From contig NZ_NOKT01000041.1 in NCBI RefSeq assembly GCF_002237655.1, positions 1 to 64,000 on the forward strand: a stretch of 64,000 nt of DNA, written 5' to 3'. Made by a program: the position numbers and the translations under genes. Of this stretch, positions 31,529-40,570 are shown piece after piece (the stretch's first letter is position 1; every line of letters starts with the position of its first letter). The notes under the pieces are model-generated. The model was not told the DNA's origin and made no database searches. It saw only the letters and a list, made by a program, of their open reading frames with translations. This stretch comes from Streptomyces sp. XY006 (GTDB lineage Bacteria; Actinomycetota; Actinomycetes; Streptomycetales; Streptomycetaceae).

Positions 31529-32986
31529 TCAGTGCTCCTCGCCGGCAGGCGCGGCGGTGGTGTGGGCGGTGGATCCGGCCCCCGTCGCGGCGGCGGCCTG
31601 GTCGGGAGCGGGAACGGACAGAGCCAGCAGGGCGACGTCGTCTCTCGCGCCCTGGGGCAGGGCGTCCAGCAAACCGACGGTGTCCTCGATCAACTGCGCC
31701 GCCCCGCACGAGGCGGGACGAGCGGTGAGGAAGGCCGTCAGGCCCTCGTCTCCGAGCATGGTGTCGGCGCTGGTGTGTGCCTCGGTCAGACCGTCGGTGT
31801 AGAGGAGAAGGGCCTGGCCGGGGGCGAGGTGAAGGGTGGTGGAGGCGAAGCGGGCGTGGGGGAAGGCCCCGATGAGCATGCCGCCCTTGGGGTGGACCGC
31901 CTCCACCCGCGTGTGCGCGGGCCCGGCTACGGGCGCTGCGGGGCTGAGGTGGTAGGCCGGGGGGTGCCCACCGGTGGCCAGCTCCACGGTGAAGCCCCCG
32001 GCCGCATCAGGGGCGAAGGTGGCGAAGAATGCGGTGCAGTAGCGGGCGCCCGCCCACACATCGGCCAGCAAAGCGCTGTTCAGGGCCTCAAGTACCGCGA
32101 CCGGATCGTCCGTGTGGTGGGCGGAGGCCCGCAGGGTGTAGCGGGCCAGGGAGGTGATGGTGGCCGCCTCGGCGCCCTTGCCGCACACGTCCCCCAGGAA
32201 CAATCCCCACTTCCCGGAGGGCAGGGGAAAGACGTCGTAGAAGTCGCCGCCCACATCGTGCACGGACGCGGCGTGGTAATGACAGGCCAGCTCCAGACCG
32301 GGCACCGTCGGCAGCGCCGGCGGCAACAGAGTGCGCTGCAAGGTGGAGGCGAAGGAGGCGATTGCCGCCTTGTCCCTCTCCGCCTGCTCCCGGGCCGCCC
32401 GCTCAGCCTCGGCGACCCGCTGCTCCTGGCGCACCGTGCGCAGCGCGGACAGACGCAGCTCCATCTCGTCCATCACGATCGCCGCCAGATCGGTCAGGGT
32501 GGCGGTCTGTTCGGAGGTGATGGAGCGGGGCTTGGTGTCCAGGACGTTGACGGTACCCAGCTTGTGCCCGTCCGCGGTGATGATCGGCGCGGCGGCGTAG
32601 AACCGAACCCCCAGCGCACCGGTGACCAGCGGGTTCCCGCAGGCGACGTCGTCAAGCAGGGTGTCGGGTATCACCAGGGCGTCGTCGCGCAGCACCGCCG
32701 AGCCGCACAGGCCCGGGTCGCGGCCGATCTCGCTGACCCCGTCCAGGCCGTGCGCGGCCTTGAACCAGATCCGGTCCTCGTCCACGATCGTCACCGTCGC
32801 CACGGGGACGTCGAACAAGCGGGCTGCCAGCGCAGCCACCCGGTCGAACGCCCCGTCGGGCGGGGTGTCGAGGATGTCGTAACGGCGCACCGCTTCCATC
32901 CGGCCGGCCTCGACGACCTCGTCGGGCACCAGATGCAGGCGCTTGCCAGGAACGCCGTCCTCGGATGCCGAAGCCTGCTCGGGCAT
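31529..32986 (-). CDS. GAF-SpoIIE (PP2C) phosphatase
   Basis: 485 residues from ATG 32986, with AAGGTGGAAAG upstream. The N-terminal GAF domain (about 30-190) includes RRYDILDTPPDGAFDRVAAL and DRIWFKAAHGLDGVSEIGRD. A coiled linker rich in Glu/Arg (EAERAAREQAERDKA) leads to the SpoIIE domain (about 240-465) with DVGGDFYDVFPL, LFLGDVCGKGAEAA and LLYTDGLTEAHT. It should activate the downstream STAS protein by removing its Ser phosphate. Confidence 0.94.
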   Translation of the reverse strand: MPEQASASEDGVPGKRLHLVPDEVVEAGRMEAVRRYDILDTPPDGAFDRVAALAARLFDVPVATVTIVDEDRIWFKAAHGLDGVSEIGRDPGLCGSAVLRDDALVIPDTLLDDVACGNPLVTGALGVRFYAAAPIITADGHKLGTVNVLDTKPRSITSEQTATLTDLAAIVMDEMELRLSALRTVRQEQRVAEAERAAREQAERDKAAIASFASTLQRTLLPPALPTVPGLELACHYHAASVHDVGGDFYDVFPLPSGKWGLFLGDVCGKGAEAATITSLARYTLRASAHHTDDPVAVLEALNSALLADVWAGARYCTAFFATFAPDAAGGFTVELATGGHPPAYHLSPAAPVAGPAHTRVEAVHPKGGMLIGAFPHARFASTTLHLAPGQALLLYTDGLTEAHTSADTMLGDEGLTAFLTARPASCGAAQLIEDTVGLLDALPQGARDDVALLALSVPAPDQAAAATGAGSTAHTTAAPAGEEH

Positions 32987-33523
32987 CGGCTTTCCACCTT
33001 CCTGACCTTCCGCAGCCACCGGGCGCGACGCGGACCAGCGGAAAGCCTAAGCGCAACGAATGTGCGAAGGCCATCCGGGTGGCATCTCGAAGGATCGAAG
33101 GATCCCTACCGCTGCCGACGCGCACTGCTGCCCGGTGTAACCCGGCGACGCCCCCGGGCGGCACAGCGCTCCCCGTCATCGCCCCACATGCGGGTACCCC
33201 GGCCATCACTTGTCGACCGGCCGCCAGCCCGGACGAGACAGGGAAGGAACAGCCGCAGCCATGCGCCGATGCCCTGCCCGCCTCCACGCGGGACAAACAG
33301 GGCGAACTGACGACCTGGTCACGCACTCACGACCGCTGTAACCCCGGATCGAGCCAAGCGGGACGACGTCCGGCGCGGGCCCCGCGCCTCCGGCGGGCAG
33401 GTTGGTTTCCGTGCCAGTTCCACCGGCTCGGCCGCCCGGCGGCTCACCCGCGACCGCCGCGGGTGGCGGAGAGCTCGGCGATGACTGCCAGGAGCTGGCC
33501 CGCGCAGACGTGGGGGACTGGCT
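32987..33523. other. intergenic region, nothing recognised
   Basis: About 540 bases between the phosphatase start and the SDR stop. It contains the upstream region of the phosphatase/STAS operon. Open frames here lack any family signature, and no strong hairpin or repeat was seen. Confidence 0.4.
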
Positions 33524-34285
33524 TCAGAGGTTGAGGCCGCCGGATACTTCGATGTTCTGTGCGGTGACCCAGCGGCTGTCGTCGGAGGCCAGTGTGGCGA
33601 TCACCGCGCCGATGTCGTGGGGCTCGCCGACGCGGCCGAGCGCGGTCTTCGCCGCGAGGGCCGGGACGACCTCGGGGAAGCGGGTGAAGGCGTCGTCGGC
33701 GATCCGGGTGCGGGTCGATCCCGGGGAGACGGCGTTGACGCGGATTTGCCGCGTGCTGAACTCCTTGGCCATGTACCGGGTCAGGACGTCCAGACCGCCC
33801 TTCATCGACGCGTAGACCGAGTAGCCGGGCTCCAGGCCGGCCGTCGCCGTCGCCGAACTGCTGCTCGTGTTGACGATGGCACCGCCGTCCGCCATCAGCG
33901 GCAGTAGCCGCTGGGTGAGGAAGTATGGTCCCTTCAGCAGGACCCGCATGAGCCTGTCGAACGTCTCCTCGGTGGTGTCCTCGATCAACGACGTCTGCGC
34001 GAACCCGGCGTTGTTGACCAGGTAGTCGAACGTGTCGCGGTGCCAGGTGTCGCGCAGCACCGCGGCGACCGTGTCGCGGAAGGCCGCGAAGGTGCCGGTC
34101 TCGCCCACGTCCAGCGGCAGCGCGACGGCGGTGCCGCCCTCCTTGTCGATGGCGGCGGTCGTCTCCAGGGCTCCTTGCTGGTTCTTGCCGTAGGTCAGGA
34201 TGACTCCGGTTCCACGCCGGGCTATCTCGATCGCGGCGCCCTGTCCGATGCCGGAACTGGCGCCCGTGACGATGGCGATCTTCAT
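33524..34285 (-). CDS. short-chain dehydrogenase/reductase
   Basis: 253 residues from ATG 34285 with a strong AGGAGG eight bases upstream. Motifs: IAIVTGASSGIGQGAAIEIA, LDVGETGTF, LVNNAGFAQ, IVNTSSS, the catalytic YSVYASMKGG and VNAVSPGSTRTRI. A C-terminal Trp-rich SDDSRWVTAQNIEVSGG follows. It is a cytoplasmic NADPH-dependent reductase, 50 bases downstream of the hydrolase gene in an operon divergent from the AraC regulator. Substrate unknown. Confidence 0.92.
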   Translation of the reverse strand: MKIAIVTGASSGIGQGAAIEIARRGTGVILTYGKNQQGALETTAAIDKEGGTAVALPLDVGETGTFAAFRDTVAAVLRDTWHRDTFDYLVNNAGFAQTSLIEDTTEETFDRLMRVLLKGPYFLTQRLLPLMADGGAIVNTSSSSATATAGLEPGYSVYASMKGGLDVLTRYMAKEFSTRQIRVNAVSPGSTRTRIADDAFTRFPEVVPALAAKTALGRVGEPHDIGAVIATLASDDSRWVTAQNIEVSGGLNL

Positions 34286-34335
34286 GGTGTGGTCCTCCTG
34301 GGTGCGGTCGGGTGTGCGTGAGGCGGTCAGCGGCG

Positions 34336-35304
34336 TCATGCGGAGGGGGCCGGGGACAGAACTCGGGCCAGCCAGTCGGCGCGGGTTTGGCGGGCCGTGC
34401 CCGACATGCGGGCCTGCGGGTACAGCGCGTCGAAGCCGTGGAAGCCGCCCGCCCAGACATGGAGTTCGGCCTGGCCGCCGGCCGCCCAGATGCGGGTGGC
34501 GTAGTCGGTGTCCTCGTCGCGGAAGACCTCTGCGGAGCCGGTGTCGACGTAGGTGGTCGGCAGGCCCGAGAGGTCCTCGGCCAACGCCGGCGAGATGTAC
34601 TCGGACACCTCGGTGTCGCTCAGGTCGCCGAGGACGCAGCGCCATGCGAACTCGTTCATCTCGCGGGTCCAGATGCCCGGCACGCCGGAGTACTGGCGGC
34701 TGGAGACACTGGTGCTGCGGTGATCGAGCATGGGGCAGATCAGCAGCTGCGCGGCGATCGCCGGGGTGCCCAGGTCGCGGGCCAGCAGGGTGACGCCGGC
34801 GGCGAGGCCGCCGCCCGCGCTGGCGCCCGCTACGACGACCCGGGCGGGGTCGACACCCAGTTCGGCGGAGTGTTCGGCGATCCAGAGCAGTCCCTGGTAG
34901 CAGTCGTCGACCAGGGTGGTGCCGGTCACCTCGGGCGCGAGCCGGTAGTCCACGGAGACGACGACCGCGCCGAGCCGGTCGAGCCACTCGAGCGGGATGT
35001 CGAGTTGCGAGAAGCGGTCGCCCATGATCATCCCGCCGCCGTGTATCCAGTAGACGCAGGGTGCGGCAGTGGCGCGATCAGTGAGGGCGGGGCTGAGGAC
35101 CGACAGGGGGATCGGGGCGCCATCCTTGGCTCGCACGGTGACCTCCCGCCGGTGAACCTGCCGGTGGGCGAGGAGCGATTCGACCGGCGTCGAAGGGGAT
35201 TGGCGCAGCTGCGCGAGGACGTCCGGGCTGAGCCGGGACATCAGCGGCATGTCGGCGACCAGTTCACGCAGCTCGGGGTCCAGTGCGGGTCGTGTCATGG
35301 TCAT
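34336..35304 (-). CDS. alpha/beta hydrolase, hormone-sensitive-lipase family esterase
   Basis: 322 residues from ATG 35304 (in-frame extension to 35373 is unsupported). The oxyanion-hole motif is YWIHGGGMIMG, the nucleophile elbow is VVVAGASAGGGLAAG, the acid is in TTYVDTGSAEVFRDED, and the His is in WAGGFHGFDAL. No signal peptide, so intracellular. It would hydrolyse short-chain esters or lactones. Its neighbours (SDR, ABM monooxygenase, AraC regulator) suggest a small catabolic or detoxification unit. Confidence 0.92.
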   Translation of the reverse strand: MTMTRPALDPELRELVADMPLMSRLSPDVLAQLRQSPSTPVESLLAHRQVHRREVTVRAKDGAPIPLSVLSPALTDRATAAPCVYWIHGGGMIMGDRFSQLDIPLEWLDRLGAVVVSVDYRLAPEVTGTTLVDDCYQGLLWIAEHSAELGVDPARVVVAGASAGGGLAAGVTLLARDLGTPAIAAQLLICPMLDHRSTSVSSRQYSGVPGIWTREMNEFAWRCVLGDLSDTEVSEYISPALAEDLSGLPTTYVDTGSAEVFRDEDTDYATRIWAAGGQAELHVWAGGFHGFDALYPQARMSGTARQTRADWLARVLSPAPSA

Positions 35305-35414
35305 GTCGTTGCCTTCGGTGGAGTGGTGCACGCGGAGCGGTGCAGCGAGGTCGGGCGGGACAGGCGGCCGCATCGCCGGGAGCCGAGGCGGCGGCCCGGG
35401 GGTGCGAGGGGGCC

Positions 35415-35732
35415 TCAGAAGTCGGTCTTGCCGAGGACCGGCACGTAGTCGGTGTATGCGGACTCCCCGGCCAACAGTCCCTCGAGCCGCGCCGCGATGG
35501 CCTGGGCGGCCTCACCGGCGAAGACCCGGTGGTGGTCCTCCTCGCTGGTCCAGCCCTCGGTGACGTGGACGACGTCGGGGTCGGACGCGGAACGGGAGAT
35601 CAGGTAGACGACGCAGTGTTCGCTGGTGCCGGGACCGCCGTCGTTCAGCGCGGTCGACAGCAGGTCGACCAGACGGTCACCCATTCCGGGCCTGGCGGTC
35701 ACGGTGGCCTGGAAACCATAGTTGACGATCAT
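35415..35732 (-). CDS. antibiotic-biosynthesis monooxygenase (ABM) domain protein
   Basis: 105 residues from ATG 35732 (GAAGAGGGC upstream). The ABM ferredoxin-like fold is visible: IVNYGFQATVTARPGMGDRL, then VDLLSTALNDG, CVVYLISRSASDPDVVHVTE and GWTSEEDHHRVFAGE. Such dimeric cofactor-free proteins act as quinone-forming monooxygenases or have unknown roles. It heads the operon divergent from the AraC regulator. Confidence 0.88.
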   Translation of the reverse strand: MIVNYGFQATVTARPGMGDRLVDLLSTALNDGGPGTSEHCVVYLISRSASDPDVVHVTEGWTSEEDHHRVFAGEAAQAIAARLEGLLAGESAYTDYVPVLGKTDF

Positions 35733-35875
35733 GGATGCCCTCTTCGTCGGTGATGGAGTGAGGTGATTCCATTCAACCGATCTGACCTGCGAAAACGTTA
35801 GAAGGATGCTCTCCCGTACTTGCACAATCCTCGCGATCACGGGAGCCGGGGCGAGGAGGGTGCTGCAATGGACGC

Positions 35876-36781
35876 ATGTACCTCGACGAGCTCCGCACCC
35901 TGTTGGCCCGGCATGCCCGGCCCGACGGGACGACCGCCATCGACGGTGTCCTCATCTCGCAGGTCGACCGGTCGGACCCGCCGGCGCCCTCCATGTCCGG
36001 CACGGTGCTTGCGGTCATCGCCCAGGGTGCTAAACGGCTCGCGCTGGGCGACCGGGTCTTCGAGTACGGCCCCGGGCAGTACCTGGTCGCATCCGTCGAC
36101 CTGCCGGTCAGCGGGCAGTTCACCCGGGCCGATCCTGAACAGCCGGCCCTCGGCTTCGGCCTCGTGCTGCAGCCGTCTGCCGTCGCCGAACTGCTACTGC
36201 AGGCCGGGCCGGGAGATGTCCCCGGCGCCGGTGAAGGCGTCCCGTCGGGGATCGCCGTCAGCGACGCTCCCGACGAGCTGCTCGACGCGGTGGTCCGGCT
36301 GGTGCGCCTGCTCGACGAGCCCCGCGACCTGGCCGTGCTGGCGCCGCTGATCAAACGCGAGATCCTGTGGCGTCTGATCACCAGTGAACAGGGCGCGGCC
36401 GTCTGCCAGTTCGGCCTGGCGGACAGCGGCCTGAGCCACATCTCCCGGGCCGTGGGCTGGATCCGCGAACACTACGCGCAGTCTTTCCGGGTGGAGGACG
36501 TCGCGCGCCTCTCCGGCATGAGCGTCTCCGCCTTCTACCGCAACTTCCAGGCGGTGACGGCGATGAGCCCCATCCAGTTCCAGAAGCAGATCCGGCTTCA
36601 GGAGGCCCGGCTGTTGCTCGCCACCCACCCCGGCGACGTCACCGGAGTTGGCCGACGGGTCGGCTATGACAACCCGTCGCAGTTCAGCCGTGAATACCGC
36701 CGCCAGTTCGGTGCACCCCCGAGTCGGGACGCAGCCCGCCTGCGGAACACCGCACGCACGCCCGCGGGGGTGTTGGAGTAG
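35876..36781 (+). CDS. AraC-family transcriptional regulator
   Basis: 301 residues from ATG 35876. The N-terminal AraC_N (about 20-155; LAVIAQGAKRLALGDRVFEY, then GQYLVASVDLPVSGQ) binds an unknown effector. The double HTH at about 195-290 includes RVEDVARLSGMSVSAFYRNF and VGRRVGYDNPSQFSREYRRQ. It is transcribed away from the ABM-esterase-SDR operon, 143 bases apart, and probably activates it. Confidence 0.92.
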   Translation: MYLDELRTLLARHARPDGTTAIDGVLISQVDRSDPPAPSMSGTVLAVIAQGAKRLALGDRVFEYGPGQYLVASVDLPVSGQFTRADPEQPALGFGLVLQPSAVAELLLQAGPGDVPGAGEGVPSGIAVSDAPDELLDAVVRLVRLLDEPRDLAVLAPLIKREILWRLITSEQGAAVCQFGLADSGLSHISRAVGWIREHYAQSFRVEDVARLSGMSVSAFYRNFQAVTAMSPIQFQKQIRLQEARLLLATHPGDVTGVGRRVGYDNPSQFSREYRRQFGAPPSRDAARLRNTARTPAGVLE

Positions 36782-37145
36782 CGGGTGGCAGGTACCTCTC
36801 CGGTTGTTCCACAGCAAGGGTGTCGGCCAGTGATGTTGCCCTCCCCAAGACGCATGTCTCGAGCACGGCAACGATGCGCGATGCTAAACGCCTGTGTGAC
36901 GATGTGAGGGCTCTCGCTGCCGACAGCACCCTTTACCGGCGGCGCGCGACCGACTCACTCGCCGACTGGGGCGAAGGCATGACGATCCTCCAGCGCTACA
37001 GCCACACGCCGACTGACATCCGCGCGCATGAGGAGGGCTTCGCCGACGACCGCCTCTCCGGAACCACCTTCAAGTCGCGGCCGAGACTCCTGCTTTGTCG
37101 CGGACCCGGCCATGGCCGGTCCGGGTGTTCCCGCCGTCCGTCGCG
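36782..37145. other. gap without a recognisable gene
   Basis: About 360 bases between the AraC gene and the HxlR pseudogene. A plus-strand frame from 36820 gives MRDAKRLCDDVRALAADSTL and further protein-like residues to about 37080, but matches nothing I know and may be chance. Confidence 0.4.
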
Positions 37146-37539
37146 TCACACCGCTCGGGCCGAGCCAAACCGGCGCCGAGCCTCCTCGATGTGGTCCATG
37201 GATGTAAGCGTCCAGGCGCACATACCGTTGCCTGTGGTGCGCAGTGCGTGGCCGGCTTCGGTGAGACGGTATTCGACACGTGGCGGCACCACCGAATGCA
37301 CGGTCCTGTCGACCAGCCCGTCCCGTTCGAGGTGGCGCAGCGCCTGGGACAGACAGCATCCTGTGACTGATTCCTCCGACCTGCGTTTGCAACTCGGCGA
37401 ACCGCAGAGTGCGGTCAGCCAGGACGTTGATGAGCAACAGCGCCCATTTGTCGGCCACATTCGCGAAGATCCCGCGGGCCAGCGAGTCGGCTCGGGTGAG
37501 ATCCGTGTTGGCTGGATCCCGGGCGGGCTGCTTGGGTAC
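37146..37539 (-). pseudogene. HxlR-family regulator, frameshifted and lacking its start codon
   Basis: The minus strand reads RADSLARGIFANVADKWALL then LINVLADRTLRFAELQTQVG and GISHRML. It then loses frame; the next frame gives LSQALRHLERDGLVDRTVHS then VVPPRVEYRLTEAGHALR, completing the HxlR winged helix. The lesion is an extra CTGT (ACAGACAG at 37349-37356), a 4-bp tandem duplication. The expected start position is GTA (37537-37539), with a TAA six codons upstream, so initiation also seems lost. It is divergent from the VOC gene it probably once controlled. Confidence 0.85.
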
Positions 37540-37595
37540 CGCGAGGTGCCCCTCTTACGGAAAGGTGCGTTCTTCCAGTTCGGAGCACACTCTCC

Positions 37596-37610
37596 TACGG
37601 TTAATCCGTA
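37596..37610. promoter_or_regulatory. candidate HxlR operator (TACGG-N5-CCGTA)
   Basis: TACGG and CCGTA form perfect arms around TTAAT between the HxlR pseudogene and the VOC gene; another TACGG lies at 37556. Position and symmetry suit the operator of the divergent, now broken, regulator. Confidence 0.5.
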
Positions 37611-37652
37611 TTTGCCGGAGAGAAGCGGCCTGAACGGACCCCTGGAGCAACG

Positions 37653-38027
37653 ATGATCCTGAAGACGTACGCCCGCCTTTGGGCCGACGACCTGAGCACC
37701 ACGCTTCCCCTGCTGGAGCGCCTGACGGGAACGCGTCCGGACCTGCACTTTGCCTTCGACGAGATCGAGCTCGCCGCCATCGGTGACTTCCTGGTCATCG
37801 CCGGACCCGCCGAGGAACGCGCTCGGTACGCCCACGCCACGGCCACAGTGATTGTCTCCGACCTGGACCAGGCGCGCGCGGCGCTGGAAGAGGCAGGCGC
37901 CGAGATCACGACGGAGGAGGCAACCAGCGCGACCGGCCGCTTCCTCTACGCCCGTCACCGGGGCGGAGTGGAAGCCGAGTACGTCGAATGGAAGCCGGAG
38001 GTGCGGCGTCAGGTACTCGGCGCATAG
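37653..38027 (+). CDS. VOC (glyoxalase/bleomycin-resistance-like) family protein
   Basis: 124 residues from ATG 37653, with GGAG upstream. One vicinal-oxygen-chelate fold: MILKTYARLWADDLSTTLPL, then AAIGDFLVIAGP, ATVIVSDLDQARAALEEAGA and EAEYVEWKPEVR. Metal ligands are not clear. HxlR-VOC/quinone-reductase pairs usually respond to reactive electrophiles. With its regulator broken, expression is probably constitutive or altered. Confidence 0.85.
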   Translation: MILKTYARLWADDLSTTLPLLERLTGTRPDLHFAFDEIELAAIGDFLVIAGPAEERARYAHATATVIVSDLDQARAALEEAGAEITTEEATSATGRFLYARHRGGVEAEYVEWKPEVRRQVLGA

Positions 38028-38132
38028 GTGTCGGCCAGTGCGCGCACGACCACGTGGGCGCCGACGGCCTCCGGCCGGGGATGGCCCAGCACGGTGGCGA
38101 GGCTACGGGGATTCCGGCCCGCGCGGACTCGA

Positions 38133-38393
38133 TCACTCGGCCAGTTCGGGGAAGGTACGGGTGTTGACGGGCTCGACGAAGACCTCCAGGGTGCCGCCGC
38201 GGGTCAGACCCACGCCGAAGGCGTCGTCGTCGCTGATGCCGTACATCGCCCGCTGGGGCCTGCCGTTCAGGATCGACGAGCCGACGGGTCGCGGGGCCGA
38301 GCCGAAGGTCCTCACGACGGTGGCCGGCCCCGAGGTCTCACCGCTCGACCACGCCTCGTACAGGGCGTCCCAGACGTCGTTGTGGCCGGTCAC
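38133..38393 (-). pseudogene. truncated XdhC/CoxI family molybdenum-cofactor insertion protein
   Basis: 86 codons from GTG 38393, overlapping the stop of the molybdenum-subunit gene by four bases. It keeps the XdhC N-terminal signature ATVVRTFGSAPRPVGSSILN and then jumps to YGISDDDAFGVGLTRGGTLE then VFVEP. The SGGCVE segment and the whole C-terminal Rossmann half (about 280 residues) are missing relative to the full-length XdhC at 48467. It is probably a non-functional remnant, though the open frame is intact and translationally coupled. Confidence 0.8.
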
Positions 38394-40570
38394 AGCAGTT
38401 TGTCCTGGGTGATGGGCAGGTCGCGCACGCGCTTGCCGGTGGCATGGAAGACCGCGTTGGCGATGGCCGCGGTGACGCCGGTCATCGGTGTTTCGCCGAA
38501 GCCGCGGGCCCCGAGGGCGTCGCTGGCCGGATCGGGTCTGTCGATGAACTGCACCTGGATGTCGGGGACGTCCGCGTTGACGGGCATCAGGTAGCCCGAC
38601 AGGTTCGGATTGACGATCCTGGCCGTCGCGGGGTCGACGAGGGTGTGCTCGAAGAGGGTGAAGCCGATGCCCCAGATCACGCCGCCGAGGACCTGGCTGC
38701 GGGCGGTCTTGCGGTTGAGCACGGTGCCCGGGTCGTAGCAGCCGACCACGCGGGTCACCCGGACGCGGCCGAGCAGTGGGTCGACGCGGACTTCGACGAA
38801 GACGGCGCCGACCGAGTAGCCGAGCGGTGTGGGGGTGGGTTCCACCGTGAAGTCGAGGGGCTTGCCGCCGTGGCCGACGACCGAGCGGTAGCTCACTCGG
38901 GAGCGCCGGTTGGCCGTGTCGTACAGGTGGCCGTCCGCGGTGTCCACGCGGTCGGCAGGAACGCCGCGCAGGGGGGAGCCGGGTTGGGCGACAGCCAAGT
39001 CGATGACGGCCCTGCGTGCGGCGGTGCACACGCGTTTGACGGCGCTGCCGACGCCGGGTGCGGTGGTGGAGGCGCCGGAGGTGTAGCTCTGGGGGAAGGC
39101 GCTGTCCCCGAGGTCGAACGTGATGGCGGAGAGGGGCATCCCGAGGACCTCACCGGCGATCTGCGTCATGATCGTGTATGTGCCGGTGCCGATGTCCTGG
39201 GTGCCGACCTGGACGAGCACCTTGCCGTCGGTACCGATGGTGATACGGGCGCCGGAACCGGGTCGGCCGCCGGCGGTGTGGGCGGACGTGGCCATGCCCC
39301 AGCCGACGAGTTCATCGCCGTCGCGCATGGAGCCGGGGCGCGGGTCGCGCCGGGACCAGCCGAACATCGACGCGGCGCGGTCGTAGCATTCGCGCAGGTG
39401 GTTGCTGCCCCATTCCTGGCCGTTGTCCATGTTCCGGCTGCTCCAGTTGCGTTTTCGCAGCTCGACCGGGTCCATGGCCAGGGCGTGGGCGAGTTCGTCG
39501 AGCGCCGCTTCCTGGGCGTGGCTGGTGCACGCTTCCGGGGAGCGCATGAAGCTCTGGGTAGGCAGGTCCAAGCGCACGGCACGCTGTTCGTTGGACAGGT
39601 TGGGGATGTCGTACAGCATGCGGATCGGCTCGCTGCTGTTGAACAGCACGACGTCGTCGCGGGTGATCTGCTGGGTGATGACGTGGTCCAGCGCGGTGAT
39701 CCGGCCGTCCCGGTGGGCGCCGAGCTCGATCGTCTGATGGGTCTGCGCGCGGTGGCCGCTGGAGGTGTACATGTGCGCACGGGACAGCACAAGCTTGACG
39801 GGGCGGCCCAACGCACGGGCAGCGGCGCAGGTCAGCACGGTGTGCGGCCAGACCGGCCCCTTGGAGCCGAAACCGCCGCCGAGGTGGCGGCAGACGACGC
39901 GGACGTCGCCGAGCGGGACCTGCAGGGCCTCGCTGACGACGTGCTGGGTGTTGCCCAGACCCTGCGTGGTCTCGTACACCGTCACCTTCGAGCCCTCCCA
40001 CACGGCCGTGGTGGCGTGGGGCTCGATTGGGTTGTGGTGGTGCATGGGGATGGTGTACTCGGCCTTGATCCGGACGTCCGCCTGGGCCATGCCGGCCGCC
40101 ACGTCACCCCGCTTGTACGTGTTGGGGCCGTCCGGTCCGTCGGGCGGCAGGAACGCTTCCCCCATATCCAACTCGCCCTGGGGTTCGCCCGTTTCTTCGT
40201 AGTCGACTTCGATCAGCTCCGCCGCTCGCTGCGCCTGCTCCAGGGTCTGGGCGACGACGAAGGCGATGGGCTGGCCCGCGTGGTGGACGTCCGGGCTCTG
40301 TATGGGAATGTACGGCTTGAAGAAAGGCCGGTAGGTGGGTTGCTTCAGACGAGGCATGGTCTCGTGCGTATAGACGGCGACGACGCCGCGTACGGCTTCG
40401 GCGGCCTGCGTGTCGATCCGGGTGATCCGGCCGCGGGAGACGGTGCTCATCGCCATGAATGCATGGGCCAGGCGGGGAAGTTGTATATCGCTGGTGTACT
40501 CGGCCCCACCTGTCACCTTCAGTCGGGCCTCGACCCGGGACAGGGGGCGACCGACGACGTCGGTGCTCAT
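38390..40570 (-). CDS. aldehyde/xanthine oxidoreductase molybdopterin-binding subunit (PaoC/YagR type)
   Basis: 726 residues. Features: GGAEYTSDIQLPRLAHAFMA, IEPHATTAVWEG, the Moco loop GGGFGSKGPVWPH, LVQVGTQDIGTGTYTIMTQI, and the catalytic Glu in ALGARGFGETPMTG near residue 690. With the Fe-S and FAD subunits it oxidises aldehydes or related hydroxylatable substrates at the molybdenum site. The start overlaps the FAD subunit stop by four bases (ATGA). It has no signal peptide and would be exported with the Tat-tagged Fe-S subunit. Confidence 0.93.
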   Translation of the reverse strand: MSTDVVGRPLSRVEARLKVTGGAEYTSDIQLPRLAHAFMAMSTVSRGRITRIDTQAAEAVRGVVAVYTHETMPRLKQPTYRPFFKPYIPIQSPDVHHAGQPIAFVVAQTLEQAQRAAELIEVDYEETGEPQGELDMGEAFLPPDGPDGPNTYKRGDVAAGMAQADVRIKAEYTIPMHHHNPIEPHATTAVWEGSKVTVYETTQGLGNTQHVVSEALQVPLGDVRVVCRHLGGGFGSKGPVWPHTVLTCAAARALGRPVKLVLSRAHMYTSSGHRAQTHQTIELGAHRDGRITALDHVITQQITRDDVVLFNSSEPIRMLYDIPNLSNEQRAVRLDLPTQSFMRSPEACTSHAQEAALDELAHALAMDPVELRKRNWSSRNMDNGQEWGSNHLRECYDRAASMFGWSRRDPRPGSMRDGDELVGWGMATSAHTAGGRPGSGARITIGTDGKVLVQVGTQDIGTGTYTIMTQIAGEVLGMPLSAITFDLGDSAFPQSYTSGASTTAPGVGSAVKRVCTAARRAVIDLAVAQPGSPLRGVPADRVDTADGHLYDTANRRSRVSYRSVVGHGGKPLDFTVEPTPTPLGYSVGAVFVEVRVDPLLGRVRVTRVVGCYDPGTVLNRKTARSQVLGGVIWGIGFTLFEHTLVDPATARIVNPNLSGYLMPVNADVPDIQVQFIDRPDPASDALGARGFGETPMTGVTAAIANAVFHATGKRVRDLPITQDKLL

